DNA from: an uncultured Dysosmobacter sp.
Lineage (GTDB): Bacteria; Bacillota; Clostridia; Oscillospirales; Oscillospiraceae
Reading direction: 5' to 3'
Assembly: GCA_947625655.1 (NCBI GenBank)
Contig: CANQPD010000003.1
Span: 118,259 to 182,258, forward strand
DNA: 64,000 nt
Shown here: piece after piece, positions 1 through 8,667 of the stretch
Numbering within the stretch: position 1 is the first letter of the stretch
How the letters are laid out: every line of letters begins with the position of its first letter
Program-made: the position numbers and the translations under genes
Notes under the pieces: model-generated
What the model was told of the DNA's origin: nothing
What the model saw: the letters and a program-made list of their open reading frames with translations, nothing else
Databases searched by the model: none

Positions 1-925
1 TGTCCGTGCGGCCGCTGCCGGCCACCGCCAGCACCGCGCCCACATCCACGGCGCTCAGGTCCTTTCGGTGCCCGCAGACCCGCCCCAGCAGGTCCAGCAC
101 CGCCCGCTCCGCCACAGCGGCGGGCGCTGCGTTCAGCGCGCTCCGGGCAATCTGCAGGCCGTTCGGACACATTCTGGCCCCGGCGGACACCTCCTCCGCC
201 GCCAGATCCAAGGCCTTGCCCTCCCGGATCAAAACAGCGGCGGTGCGGGCCATGTTCTCCGCCACCCTGGGGTTGATCTCCCGCAGCACCGGCAGCACCT
301 TGTGCCGCAGCAGGTTGCGGGCGGTGGTGTCCTCATCATTGGTCTCATCCTCCACATGGGGGATGCCGTGGGCGGCGGCGTAGGCCGCAAGTTCCGCCCG
401 TGGGATTTGCAGAAAGGGCCGGACGATGTTGTCCCGGACAGCCGGGATGCCGCAAAGCCCCCGGGACCCGGTCCCCCGGCACAGGTTCAAAAGCATGGTC
501 TCGGCGTTGTCGTCGGCGTGGTGGGCGGTCAGAATCCAGGCGCAGTCCGCCTCCTGCGCGGCCCGCGCCAGAAAGCCGTACCGCAGCTGCCGGGCGGCCT
601 CCTCCACGGTCAGTCCCTGGCGCTTCGCCAGGGACCGGGTGTCTCCCTCTCCCCGGAGGAAGGGCACGCCTCTTGCCGTGCAGTAATCCCGGACGAAGGC
701 CTCGTCCCGGTCCGCCGCCTCCCCCCGGAGGCGGTGGTTGAAGTGGGCCGCGGCCACGGTGCCGCCGTTGTCCCGGCACCAGTCCAGCACGCAGTTCAGC
801 AGGCACATGGAGTCCAGCCCGCCGGACACCGCCGCCAGAAACCGCCGCTGCGTCTCCGGCTTCCCCAGCGTCAGGCGGTCCAGAAACAGCCGGGCGTCCG
901 GCAGATCAGTAGTCCTCTTCGTCAT
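1..925 (-). CDS. tilS: tRNA(Ile)-lysidine synthase, partial (C-terminus beyond the window)
   Basis: TilS attaches lysine to C34 of the AUA-reading tRNA-Ile in the cytoplasm, using ATP. The minus-strand frame starts at the ATG at 923-925 and reads MTKRTTDLPDARLFLDRL; the PP-loop ATP-binding motif SGGLDS is at residues 34-39, followed by AAHFNHRLRGEAADRDE and TAHHADDNAETMLLNL, both typical of the N-terminal adenylation domain. About 308 codons are inside the window and the frame is still open at base 1. The start lies 20 bases inside the 3' end of dnaB and has only a weak ribosome site, so translational coupling to dnaB is likely. Family identity is secure; the exact start is inferred. Confidence 0.93.
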   Translation of the reverse strand, partial: MTKRTTDLPDARLFLDRLTLGKPETQRRFLAAVSGGLDSMCLLNCVLDWCRDNGGTVAAAHFNHRLRGEAADRDEAFVRDYCTARGVPFLRGEGDTRSLAKRQGLTVEEAARQLRYGFLARAAQEADCAWILTAHHADDNAETMLLNLCRGTGSRGLCGIPAVRDNIVRPFLQIPRAELAAYAAAHGIPHVEDETNDEDTTARNLLRHKVLPVLREINPRVAENMARTAAVLIREGKALDLAAEEVSAGARMCPNGLQIARSALNAAPAAVAERAVLDLLGRVCGHRKDLSAVDVGAVLAVAGSGRTD

Positions 926-2261
926 AGCGGGTATCCAAAGTGGAGAAGGTGGTGTACTCCGGCATCCACCGCAGCTCCACCTTGCCAGTCTCGCCGTGGC
1001 GGTTTTTGGCCACGATGCACTCGGCGATGTTGTGCTTTTCCGAGTCCTCATTATAATAGTCGTCCCGGTACAAAAACAGAACGATATCCGCGTCCTGCTC
1101 GATGGCGCCGGACTCCCGCAGGTCCGACAGCATGGGCCGCTTGTCGTCCCGCTTCTCGTTGGCGCGGCTGAGCTGGCTCAGGCAGATGACGGGAACGTTC
1201 AGCTCCTTGGCCATGATCTTCAGCATCCGGGACATATCGCTGACCACCTGCTGGCGGTTGTCGCCGCCCCGGTTTGGCCCGCCGGCGGAGGTCATCAACT
1301 GTAAGTAGTCGATAACCACCAGGCCCAGGTCGTCCAGGCGGCGGCACTTGGCGTTCATGTCCGCCACGGACAGCATGGGGTTGTCGTCGATGCGGATGTC
1401 CAGCTTGTTCAAAACGGTGGCAGCGCCGGCGATCTTCTCCCAGTCCGTCTCCCGCAGGGTGCCGGTTTTCAACCGGTAGTTCTCCACGCAGGCCTCGGAG
1501 GACAGCAGGCGGGTGGCCAGCTGCTCCCGGGACATTTCCAGGGAGAAAACCGCCACGGTCTTCTTGGCGCTTTTCGCCACGTTCAGAGCGATATTCAGCG
1601 CGAAGGAGGTCTTGCCCATGCCGGGGCGGGCGGCCAGCAGGATCAGGTCGGACTTGTTCAATCCCGTGATCTTCTGGTCCACGGCGGAAAGGCCGGTGGA
1701 CAGGCCCGGCAGATGGTTTTCGCTCTCACTCATCTCCCCCAGGCGGTCCAGCACCTCCGGCAGGACCTGCCGCAGGGGCACCATGTCCTGGGCGCTCTGG
1801 CCCCGGCGGACGGCGTACACCTTCTGCTCGGCGGCCTCCAGGATGTCCCCGGCCTCGCCCACGCCCTCCTGCACCAGGGCAGTGATCTCCGCCGCCGCCT
1901 GGGCCACGCCCCGCAGCAGGGCCTTGTCCCGGACGATGGCCACATACTCCATCACGTTGGCGCTGGTGGGGGTGATCTCCATGAGCTGGGCCAGGTAGGA
2001 GCGGGTGGTGTTTTCGTCATAGGTGCCGGACTTCTGCATCTCCTCGCAGACGGTGATGCCGTCGATGGGCTTGGCGTAGGAGAACATGGAGTAGATGGTT
2101 TCAAAGATCTCCCGGTTCTGACGCAGATAGAAGTCCGAGGGACGCAGCTTGTCCATCACGTCCTTGACGCAGCCCGCGTCGATGAGCATGGAGCCCAGGA
2201 CGGCCTGTTCGCCCTCCAGACTGTGGGGCATTTGCCGGATGAGCAGATCTTCCATTGCCAT
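906..2261 (-). CDS. dnaB: Replicative DNA helicase DnaB
   Basis: Hexameric helicase that unwinds DNA at the replication fork. The 451-residue product has the DnaB N-terminal domain (about 8-110), a linker, and a RecA-like C-terminal domain with Walker A ARPGMGKT near residues 211-218, Walker B LVVIDYLQLM and the LSQLSRANEKR region. The ATG at 2259-2261 was chosen because AGGAGG sits 7 bases upstream; the frame is open 17 codons further up but without a better site. It lies downstream of gdpP and rplI in the usual Firmicutes order and overlaps tilS. Unusually, about 1 kb of repeat-rich DNA separates it from rplI. Confidence 0.97.
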   Translation of the reverse strand: MAMEDLLIRQMPHSLEGEQAVLGSMLIDAGCVKDVMDKLRPSDFYLRQNREIFETIYSMFSYAKPIDGITVCEEMQKSGTYDENTTRSYLAQLMEITPTSANVMEYVAIVRDKALLRGVAQAAAEITALVQEGVGEAGDILEAAEQKVYAVRRGQSAQDMVPLRQVLPEVLDRLGEMSESENHLPGLSTGLSAVDQKITGLNKSDLILLAARPGMGKTSFALNIALNVAKSAKKTVAVFSLEMSREQLATRLLSSEACVENYRLKTGTLRETDWEKIAGAATVLNKLDIRIDDNPMLSVADMNAKCRRLDDLGLVVIDYLQLMTSAGGPNRGGDNRQQVVSDMSRMLKIMAKELNVPVICLSQLSRANEKRDDKRPMLSDLRESGAIEQDADIVLFLYRDDYYNEDSEKHNIAECIVAKNRHGETGKVELRWMPEYTTFSTLDTRYDEEDY

Positions 2262-3300
2262 GGGGTTTCCTCCTTTGTCCCGGCAGTCCGGGACGGGGTT
2301 TGCACCCCCCATTTTCTTTTTGAAACATCAAAAAGAAAATGCGCCGTGCACGGTGGAAAAGAAAAAATGTTTCGTCCCAACTTTCCCCATGAAACATGGG
2401 GAAAGTTGGGGGATGCGGACCTCGTGACGGCGCGTCTGGCAGAAACTTGCCGGGCTTCATCCGGGTGCGCTATACGTCGGCGTTCGGTAGGGCGTTTATG
2501 CCGCAAGTTGGGACGTTGGGTGCGAATTTGCGGGTGCTTGTCGGAAGGGCTTCTGCCTCTGGCCCCGCTGACGCTGCGGGGGCTGTTATCCTGCATTGGC
2601 GTGGCCTGCGGGGAATGCAGCCGCCTGTAGGGGCCGATCTCCGGCCTAAGAGCCGCCCTGCGGGCGGTTGGCCTCCGAAAGGCGGCATGCGGGCCGCTCT
2701 GCCCACATCGGCCTGCCGTCACAATTTGGGACGTTGGGTGCGGATTTGTGGGAGGCCGACGCAAGGGCTGAATCATCCCACCCGTGCATTCCGCTTCGCT
2801 ATGCACTCCGTGGTGGGATATGATGCAGAGATATTGTAGGGGCGGATATTATCCGCCCGAAACGCGGGTGCTTGTGGGAACCGGGCGGCTATTAGCCGCC
2901 CCTACGAAGGTTTTTGTAAGCAGGAAAGTTGGCGGAGAATTTGACGTTCGGCGCGCCGGGTCGTCGCGCCCTACGGTTCCAACGCAGAACAATAGCCAGC
3001 GCAGCGGCAGCGGGGCTGTTGATTAGGCCCTTCCGACAAGCACCCACAAGTCTGCATCCACGCCGCAAATGCGGCATAGACGCCCTACCGAACGCCGGCG
3101 TATAGCGCAGCTGGATAAGACTTTCCAAGTTTTATCTGGTCGTACCGTAACGAGGGCCGCATCCCCAAACTTGACCCTTTATGGGTCAAGTTTGGACGAA
3201 AAGCGTTTTTCTCTTTGGACCGTGCACGGCCCGTTTCTCTTTTCAAGAAAAAGAGAAATGGGGGGTGCATTCCCAGCGCCGCGACACGGCGCATCCCTTC
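2262..3300. repeat. Repeat island with long imperfect inverted arms between rplI and dnaB
   Basis: No credible gene lies here. The ends are inverted copies of each other: TGCACCCCCC at 2301-2310 matches GGGGGGTGCA at 3260-3269, the GTGCACGG block recurs, gcgctatacgtcggcgttcg at 2467-2486 is mirrored at about 3089-3108, and GTGCTTGTCGGAAGGGC at 2534-2550 is mirrored at 3027-3043. Each arm holds a hairpin at the same relative place (2376-2410, 16-bp stem; 3165-3195, 13-bp stem). The two hairpins differ in sequence yet both pair perfectly. The centre carries two short palindromic units of the GTAGGGGCGG...CCGCCC type (2836-2858 and 2883-2905) facing each other. Looks like nested insertion of structured, non-coding repeats. 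Confidence 0.8.
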
Positions 3301-3750
3301 TTATTTCTCCTCAAACACGGACACGTACACCGTGCCGGTGACCTCAAAGCCCAGCTTGGCCTTGACCTGATAGCTGCCGAAGGCCTTGATGGGGTCCTCC
3401 AGCACCAGCTTCTGCTTGGGGATGTCGATGTCGAACTGGGCCTTCAGGCCGTCGGAGATCTCCTTGGTGGTGACGGCGCCGAACAGGCGGCCGCCGCTGC
3501 CGGCCTTGGCGGTCAGCTTCACCATGCACCCTTTCAGCTTCTCGGCGGTGGCCTCGGCCTCGGCCTTCTGGCGAGCCTCCTCGGCCCTGCGGGCCTTTTC
3601 CTTCAGGTTCATGGTGTTGATAGCGTCGGCTGTGGCGGCAATGGCCATCTTCCGGGGCAGGAGGAAGTTCCGGGCGTAGCCCTCGGACACCTCCACCATC
3701 TGGCCCTTTTTGCCCTGGCCCTTCACATCCTGCTGTAAAATCACTTTCAT
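3301..3750 (-). CDS. rplI: 50S ribosomal protein bL9
   Basis: Ribosomal protein that binds 23S rRNA near the L1 stalk. The 149-residue product begins [17 protein letters not shown] and has the N-terminal RNA-binding lobe with [13 protein letters not shown], a long charged connecting helix (about 50-75), and the C-terminal lobe with [13 protein letters not shown]. Length is normal for the family. AAAGGAG precedes the ATG. It follows gdpP by 37 bases, as in the common Firmicutes gdpP-rplI-dnaB cluster. Confidence 0.97.
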   Translation of the reverse strand: MKVILQQDVKGQGKKGQMVEVSEGYARNFLLPRKMAIAATADAINTMNLKEKARRAEEARQKAEAEATAEKLKGCMVKLTAKAGSGGRLFGAVTTKEISDGLKAQFDIDIPKQKLVLEDPIKAFGSYQVKAKLGFEVTGTVYVSVFEEK

Positions 3751-3787
3751 GGGTCTTGTTCTCCTTTACATGGTATATGGTAATTCG

Positions 3788-5782
3788 TTATTTTTCAAAA
3801 TACGCGTCGATGGCATCGATCAGCCGGCCGCGGACCTCCAGCGCGCTGCTGTTGGACACCCGGCCGCCGGCGGTGGTGGAGTTTCCGCCGCCGCCCAGGG
3901 CCTCCAGAATGACCTGAACGTTCAGCTCTCCCAGGGAGCGGGCGGACATCATCACATTCTCCCCGCTCTGGTACACCACGAAGGACGCCTTCACACCCTT
4001 CAGCGTCAGCAGCTCGTCCGCCGCCTGGGCCGCCGTCACCCGTTCCACGCCGTCCTGGGGCACCACCGCCAGGGCGATGTCCTCCCGGTACAGCTCCGCC
4101 CGGCGGATGATGTCGTAGCGGGACACCATGTCGCTGAGGTCGTTCTGGAACAGGCGCTGGACGTCCGCCGTGTCGGCCCCCGCCCGGCGCAGAAACGCCG
4201 CCGCCTCAAAGGTGCGGCCGCCGGTGCGGAGGGTAAAGTGCTTGGTGTCCAGTACGATGCCGGCAAGCAGGGCCTCCGCCTCCTCCCGCAGAAGGTCGGC
4301 GGGCTCCACCAGATACTGCAGCAGCTCCGTCACCAGCTCCGAGGCGGAGGAGGCGTAGGGCTCGTGGAAGCTGAAGGCCGCGTTTTCGATATAGCTGGCG
4401 GCACGGCGGTGGTGGTCGATGACCGCCACCCGGTTGCAGGATTCCAGCATCTGCCGGCTCTCCACCATGTCGGGGCGGTTGGTGTCCACCACCACCAGCA
4501 GCGCGCCGGGACGCATCTTCAAAAACGCCTCGCCGGGGGAGACGAAGATCTCCGCGTATTCCGGCAGGGCCCGCAGCTTTTTCAGCACCGCGTCCGCCGC
4601 GTTATGCTCCAGATCGATGACGATTTGGGCCTTTTTGCCCCGTTTCCGGGCGGCGCAGCAGATGCCAACGGCGGCGCCCACGGCGTCCATATCCGCGAAG
4701 CTGTGGCCCATGGCGTAGATCTCCGCGGCATCGCCCATCAGTTCGCTGAGGGCGTTGGCCATGACCCGGGACTTGACCTTGGTGCGTTTTTCCGTGGTCT
4801 TGGCCCGGCCGCCGTAGAACGCGAAGTCCACCCGGCCCCGGACCACCGCCTGGTCGCCGCCCCGGCTGAGGGCCATCTCCAGGGAGAGGTTGGCATTTTT
4901 ATACAGCTCCGGGATGCTGTCGGCGTCCTTGCCCATGCCGATGGACAGCGTGGGGTGGACCCCCTCGCCCACTTTGATGTCCCGGATGGCGTCCAGCACG
5001 GAGAATTTCTCCTCCACGAAGTGCTCGTAATACTGCTCCTCAAAGATGAATAGGTAGCGGTCCCGCTCGGTCTTCAGCAAAAGGCCGTCTCCGGCCGCCG
5101 CCCAGCCGCTGAGCTTTTCGTCGATCTGGGCCAGGACGGCGCTGCGCTGGGTGTCGGCGCAGGCCTTCATCAGATCCTCGTAATTGTCCACCATCAAAAT
5201 CGCCAGCACCGGGCGGGTGGCGGTATAGGTCTCCCGCAGCAGGTCCGCGTCGGTGGTGTCCACCCAATAGGTGGTGGCCACCAGGTTCTGCTCCCCGTTC
5301 CGGCCCTTGGCCCGGACCAGGCTGCCGTAGACCCGGAAGCGGCGGTTGTTCATCAAAACCCGCTCCGGGCACTCCTGCTTGCCCTCCAGCAGCCACTGGA
5401 CGGGGCAGTTGGGCACCGCGTCCTCCACCTTCATCTCAAACAGGTGCTCCCGCACCCCCGCCAGCTGGAGGAAGTTTTCGTTGCTCCAGATGACCTCCCC
5501 GGTGTCGGGCCGGAAGACCATGATGGGCAGGGGGGAATTGATCAGGGTGGATTTGCTGGCGGTATCCACGCTGCCGGTGACGCTGTCGATGTATTGCAGA
5601 ACGCTCTGCCTGCGCTTTTGATTGCTTTTGGTGAAGTAGAGGTACAGCCCCACGGTGGCCACGCCCTCCACCAGGGCCAGCGCCGGGCTCACCGTGACGG
5701 CGGCCAGGGCAAAGAGCACCATGCACAGAAAATACAGCTTCAGATTCGGTTCCAGCAGGCGGGAGAGTTTTTTATTGTTCAT
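3788..5782 (-). CDS. gdpP: Cyclic-di-AMP phosphodiesterase GdpP (DHH family)
   Basis: Membrane-bound enzyme that hydrolyses cyclic di-AMP, here expected to yield pApA. The 664-residue product has two N-terminal membrane segments (about 13-50), a PAS-like region, a degenerate GGDEF domain (about 165-300) and DHH/DHHA1 domains. Visible metal ligands are D364 and D366 in GHSFADMD, D433 in VVVDTNR and D456-H457-H458. GGGGNSTTAGG near the C-terminus is the DHHA1 glycine motif. The ATG at 5780-5782 was chosen over upstream in-frame codons because AAGGAG lies in front of it and the length then matches the family. First gene of the gdpP-rplI-dnaB-tilS group. Confidence 0.94.
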   Translation of the reverse strand: MNNKKLSRLLEPNLKLYFLCMVLFALAAVTVSPALALVEGVATVGLYLYFTKSNQKRRQSVLQYIDSVTGSVDTASKSTLINSPLPIMVFRPDTGEVIWSNENFLQLAGVREHLFEMKVEDAVPNCPVQWLLEGKQECPERVLMNNRRFRVYGSLVRAKGRNGEQNLVATTYWVDTTDADLLRETYTATRPVLAILMVDNYEDLMKACADTQRSAVLAQIDEKLSGWAAAGDGLLLKTERDRYLFIFEEQYYEHFVEEKFSVLDAIRDIKVGEGVHPTLSIGMGKDADSIPELYKNANLSLEMALSRGGDQAVVRGRVDFAFYGGRAKTTEKRTKVKSRVMANALSELMGDAAEIYAMGHSFADMDAVGAAVGICCAARKRGKKAQIVIDLEHNAADAVLKKLRALPEYAEIFVSPGEAFLKMRPGALLVVVDTNRPDMVESRQMLESCNRVAVIDHHRRAASYIENAAFSFHEPYASSASELVTELLQYLVEPADLLREEAEALLAGIVLDTKHFTLRTGGRTFEAAAFLRRAGADTADVQRLFQNDLSDMVSRYDIIRRAELYREDIALAVVPQDGVERVTAAQAADELLTLKGVKASFVVYQSGENVMMSARSLGELNVQVILEALGGGGNSTTAGGRVSNSSALEVRGRLIDAIDAYFEK

Positions 5783-5894
5783 AAGCAAAAGCTCCTTATA
5801 CCGGAAAACATACTGATAGATTTTATAAGTATACCATTTTTGCAGGAGGCGTGCAACGGATAATGTGAAAAAAACACCGGATGTCCTCTGCCGG

Positions 5895-5937
5895 ACAAAA
5901 GGAAGCAGCACCGCCGGCATTCGATCGGCGGTGCTGC
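5895..5937 (-). terminator. Rho-independent terminator after the MFS gene
   Basis: GCAGCACCGCC (5905-5915) pairs with GGCGGTGCTGC (5927-5937); on the minus strand the hairpin is followed by TTCCTTTTG. It lies 47 bases beyond the MFS stop codon and upstream of gdpP. Confidence 0.65.
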
Positions 5938-5984
5938 ACGAAAAGGAGGAAAGGCAGACAGGGATTTCAAGATCTGCCTGGGAA

Positions 5985-7166
5985 TCATTTTTTTGCGCGG
6001 TCAGCCCGGAGGAGGGCCAGGTTCAGCGCCAGGGCGGCCAGGGCGGCCGCCGCGGCGGGCAGGCCCAGCAACCGCAGGCCAAGAACGCCCTGGAGGGCGC
6101 TGCTGGCAAAGGATCCGGCGGCGATGCCGATATTGCCCGCCACCGACAGCGTGGAGGCGCAGAGGCTGGCGGCGTAGGGGTGGTCCCGCTCCGCCAGGGC
6201 CATGGCGTAGACCTGGACCGGCGTGCTCAGCAGATACATCAGCAGCGCCATCGCCAGCACCGCCGCCAGCCCCGTCCAGTAATGGCCCAGCAGGGCGGGC
6301 ATGGCGGCGAACAGGACCGTCTGGAGCAGCAGCACCGCCGGGGTCTTCTCCACGCCGCCCCGGCCCCCCAGCCAGCCGGCCAGGACGTTGCTGCCCAGGC
6401 AGCACAGGCCCACCACCGTCAGCGGCAGGCTGACGGCGGCCTCCGCCGTCCCCAGCACGTCCGTCAGAATGGGCGTCAGATAGGTGTAGACGATATAGGT
6501 GGCGGCATAGGTACAAATGGTCATCAGCACGCACAGGGCATACCGCCGGTCCCGCAGCACGGTGAACTGACGGAAAAAGCCCGTCCCCTCCGCCGGGGCG
6601 GCGGCTTTGCGGGGCAGCACCCGGGCCAGAACCGGAACCAGCACCGCCCCCGCCAGCAAAATGACGGCAAACGTGGCCCGCCAGCCCATCAGACGGCAGA
6701 TGGTCTTGTTCAGGGGGTTGCCCACCACCGTGGCAACGGACATGCCCGTGTAGACCATGGCGATGGCCTGGGCCTCATGGCCTGAAACGGCCGACTCCCG
6801 GGCGAAGAGCAGCCCCACCGCCGTCAGGGTGCCGGTGAGCATGGCCGACGCCGCCCGGGCCAGATACAGCACCCGGATGTCCGGGGCCAGCATGCTGAGG
6901 GCGTTGGCTGCCAGAAACAGCGCCAGCAGCCCCATCAGCAGGCGGAAGCGGGGCAGCCGGGCCGTGGCCGCCATGAGGATGGGCGTTCCCACGGCATAGC
7001 CGGCGGCAAAGACGCTGACCAGCCGCCCCGCCGCGCCGAGGGAGACCCCCAGGTCCGCGGCGATGTCCGGCAGGATGACCACCGTCACATATTCACAGGC
7101 TCCCAGGGCAAAGCCCAGGCCCATCAGGGCCAATCCGGCGGCCGGTACGGCGCTTTTTTGTCTCAT
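5985..7166 (-). CDS. Major facilitator superfamily exporter (drug:H+ antiporter-like)
   Basis: Inner-membrane transporter of 393 residues with about 12 hydrophobic segments. The N-terminal half has the MFS pattern of the YdhP/AraJ-like DHA1 group: LGACEYVTVVILPDIAADLGVS, then AGYAVGTPILMAATARLPR between helices 2 and 3. Substrate cannot be told from sequence; export of small molecules is typical. The ATG at 7164-7166 follows GGGAGGGACC. A palindrome TGTGTACGCACACA just upstream resembles the site in front of the LacI-type gene at 7496-8515, which suggests that regulator controls this exporter. A structured repeat separates the two genes. Confidence 0.85.
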   Translation of the reverse strand: MRQKSAVPAAGLALMGLGFALGACEYVTVVILPDIAADLGVSLGAAGRLVSVFAAGYAVGTPILMAATARLPRFRLLMGLLALFLAANALSMLAPDIRVLYLARAASAMLTGTLTAVGLLFARESAVSGHEAQAIAMVYTGMSVATVVGNPLNKTICRLMGWRATFAVILLAGAVLVPVLARVLPRKAAAPAEGTGFFRQFTVLRDRRYALCVLMTICTYAATYIVYTYLTPILTDVLGTAEAAVSLPLTVVGLCCLGSNVLAGWLGGRGGVEKTPAVLLLQTVLFAAMPALLGHYWTGLAAVLAMALLMYLLSTPVQVYAMALAERDHPYAASLCASTLSVAGNIGIAAGSFASSALQGVLGLRLLGLPAAAAALAALALNLALLRADRAKK

Positions 7167-7185
7167 GCTTGGTCCCTCCCAATTC

Positions 7186-7199
7186 TGTGTACGCACACA
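7186..7199. promoter_or_regulatory. Probable LacI-type operator before the MFS gene
   Basis: TGTGTACGCACACA is nearly palindromic with a central CG, as expected of LacI-family sites. It matches the site at 8535-8548 (read on the minus strand) at 11 of 14 positions. It ends 20 bases before the MFS start, so binding would block transcription or initiation. Confidence 0.5.
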
Positions 7200-7216
7200 G
7201 TTTTGCCTGGATGAAT

Positions 7217-7476
7217 GGGGGACTTACGTCCCCCGCAGTCTGTCAAAAAACCTGATTGAGAAGAGAAAAGGCAGGAAAACGCAAGGGGAGTACGAGGGGA
7301 CGGGAGTCCCTTCGTGTTGGATCGAATGCCTGCAAAAGGGCTGTGATAACAGCCCATTGCCCCGCGAAGCGGGAGCTTTTCAGGCTGCGGAGCAGCCAGA
7401 AAAGCGAGGCATTGTGCAGCTCGTCAAAAAGGTCTTTTGGACTTTTTTGACGGGCTGAGGGGGACGTAAGTCCCCC
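7217..7476 (-). repeat. Structured dispersed repeat, copy A (with flanking hairpins)
   Basis: Copy A of a three-member family (others at 52881-53169 and 58684-58961), in the opposite orientation. It is bounded by GGGGGAC-TTAC-GTCCCCC (7217-7234) and GGGGGAC-GTAA-GTCCCCC (7459-7476), exact reverse complements of each other. Inside, in family orientation: a terminal stem with CAAAAAAGTCC, then ACAATGCCTCGCTTTT, GCTCCGCAGCC, CCCGCTTCGCGGGG, CAGCCCTTTTGCAGGCATTCGAT, CCTCGTACTCCCC and a closing GGTTTTTTGACAGACTG. It lies between the LacI 3' end and the MFS gene. It is more diverged from copies B and C than those are from each other. Confidence 0.85.
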
Positions 7477-7495
7477 GATCAGTTTGTTCATACGG

Positions 7496-8515
7496 TCACA
7501 CCGTCTCCCCGTTCAGGATGGGGCTGGCGGGATAAAAGCAGTCCCGCTCCGGCTGCCTGTGCTCCGCCAGGCTGCGGAACAGTACCGACAACGCCTGATA
7601 GCTCTGGCAGGCCAGATCCTGGTCAATGGTGAAATCCACCTCGCCGCTTTTCAGAAACCGCCGGATGTCCGGCCCGCTGTCGTGGGACAGGACGTGGACG
7701 CGGCGGCCACGGTGGCGGATGGCCTCCACGCAGGCGGGCACACTGAGGTTGGCCATGTAGATATAGGAAAGCTCCCCGTCCTCCGCCAGGGCCGTCTCCA
7801 CGGCCCGGAGAGTCTCTTCATAGTCGTTGTGGGTGGCGGCGATGCGGCAGTCCTCCCGCCGGAAGCCCAGCTCCTCCATCCGCTCCAGAAAGCCGTCCGC
7901 CCGGGCCTTGTGGCCGGCGTAGGCCGGGCCGGCGTAGACCAGCAGCAGCGGGTCGCCGGGGCGGAGGAACTTGGCGGCGATCTCTCCCGCCACCCGGCCG
8001 GCGTGGTGGGCGTCCTCCCCCACATAGCACAGGCGGGGCCCGGAGGGGATATCGGAGTTGAAGGTGGCCACGGGGATGTGGGCCGCCGCCAGCTCCCGCA
8101 GCTTTTCCCGGGTCTCCGGGCTGTCGGAGGCGCACAGGGCGATGGCCTGGGCGCCGCTTTGGATCTCCTCGTCCAGCAGCGCCAGACAGCGGGCCGTGTC
8201 CTCCTGGGGATAGGTCCGGACCGTCACCGTGACGTTGTAATCCCGGTGCTCCTCCCGGAAGCGGGCCACGCCCGCCTCCATCTCCCCCCGGACATAGTCC
8301 TCCCACTCCGGCTGGACCAGCGCCAGACGCCGGGGCGTGCCGCTCATGGCCAGGGCGCTGGCCATCCGGTTGGGATAGTAGTCCAGCTCCTCCATCACCC
8401 GCAGGACCCGCTCCCGAACCTCCGCCTTGACGTAGGGGCGGTCATGGAGCACCCGGTCCACCGTGCCGATGGAGACGCCGGCCTTTTCCGCGATCATTTT
8501 GATGGTTGCCCGCAT
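7496..8515 (-). CDS. LacI-family transcriptional regulator
   Basis: DNA-binding regulator of 339 residues. Residues 3-50 form the LacI helix-turn-helix and hinge helix (TIKMIAEKAGVSIGTVDRVL, then YYPNRMASALA); the rest is a periplasmic-binding-protein-like sugar-binding domain of the Peripla_BP_4 kind (FNSDIPSGPRLCYVGEDAHHAGR). The TVDRVLHDR version of the recognition helix is typical of a subgroup that senses sugars or polyols. A likely operator sits 20 bases upstream of its own start and another before the MFS gene, so autoregulation plus control of the exporter is the simplest reading. The ligand is unknown. Confidence 0.9.
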   Translation of the reverse strand: MRATIKMIAEKAGVSIGTVDRVLHDRPYVKAEVRERVLRVMEELDYYPNRMASALAMSGTPRRLALVQPEWEDYVRGEMEAGVARFREEHRDYNVTVTVRTYPQEDTARCLALLDEEIQSGAQAIALCASDSPETREKLRELAAAHIPVATFNSDIPSGPRLCYVGEDAHHAGRVAGEIAAKFLRPGDPLLLVYAGPAYAGHKARADGFLERMEELGFRREDCRIAATHNDYEETLRAVETALAEDGELSYIYMANLSVPACVEAIRHRGRRVHVLSHDSGPDIRRFLKSGEVDFTIDQDLACQSYQALSVLFRSLAEHRQPERDCFYPASPILNGETV

Positions 8516-8534
8516 AGTCGCGCCCTCCCCGTTC

Positions 8535-8548
8535 TGTTAACGTACACA
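8535..8548. promoter_or_regulatory. Probable LacI-type operator before the regulator gene
   Basis: TGTTAACGTACACA: outer TGT/ACA and central ACGT are symmetric. It lies 20 bases upstream of the regulator's start and resembles the site at 7186-7199. Confidence 0.5.
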
Positions 8549-8645
8549 TAATAACATTTTCGCCGATTTTGTCAAGAGGGAAACCGGGAATTTTTATAAA
8601 AAGTTCCCATCATGCAATTTTTTTGTATACAAACCGGGGCGGTTG

Positions 8646-8654
8646 TGCTATACT
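8646..8654 (+). promoter_or_regulatory. Extended -10 promoter for the RNase J leader
   Basis: TGCTATACT is a TGn-extended -10 element; TTGTAT at 8623-8628 is a possible, rather distant -35. Transcription would start near 8661, giving a leader of about 260 bases. The rest of the 8516-8922 gap holds the LacI operator and the leader stem-loop, and nothing else was recognised. Confidence 0.45.
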
Positions 8655-8667
8655 ATATCAAGTTAAG

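Noticed and set aside
2396-2839. Open frames in the rplI-dnaB gap
   Set aside because: They run through inverted repeats and palindromes, have no ribosome sites and resemble nothing.
2262-3300. Riboswitch or L9-type ribosomal-protein leader between rplI and dnaB
   Set aside because: The inverted-arm architecture and scattered palindromes point to inserted repeats; no known leader motif was recognised.
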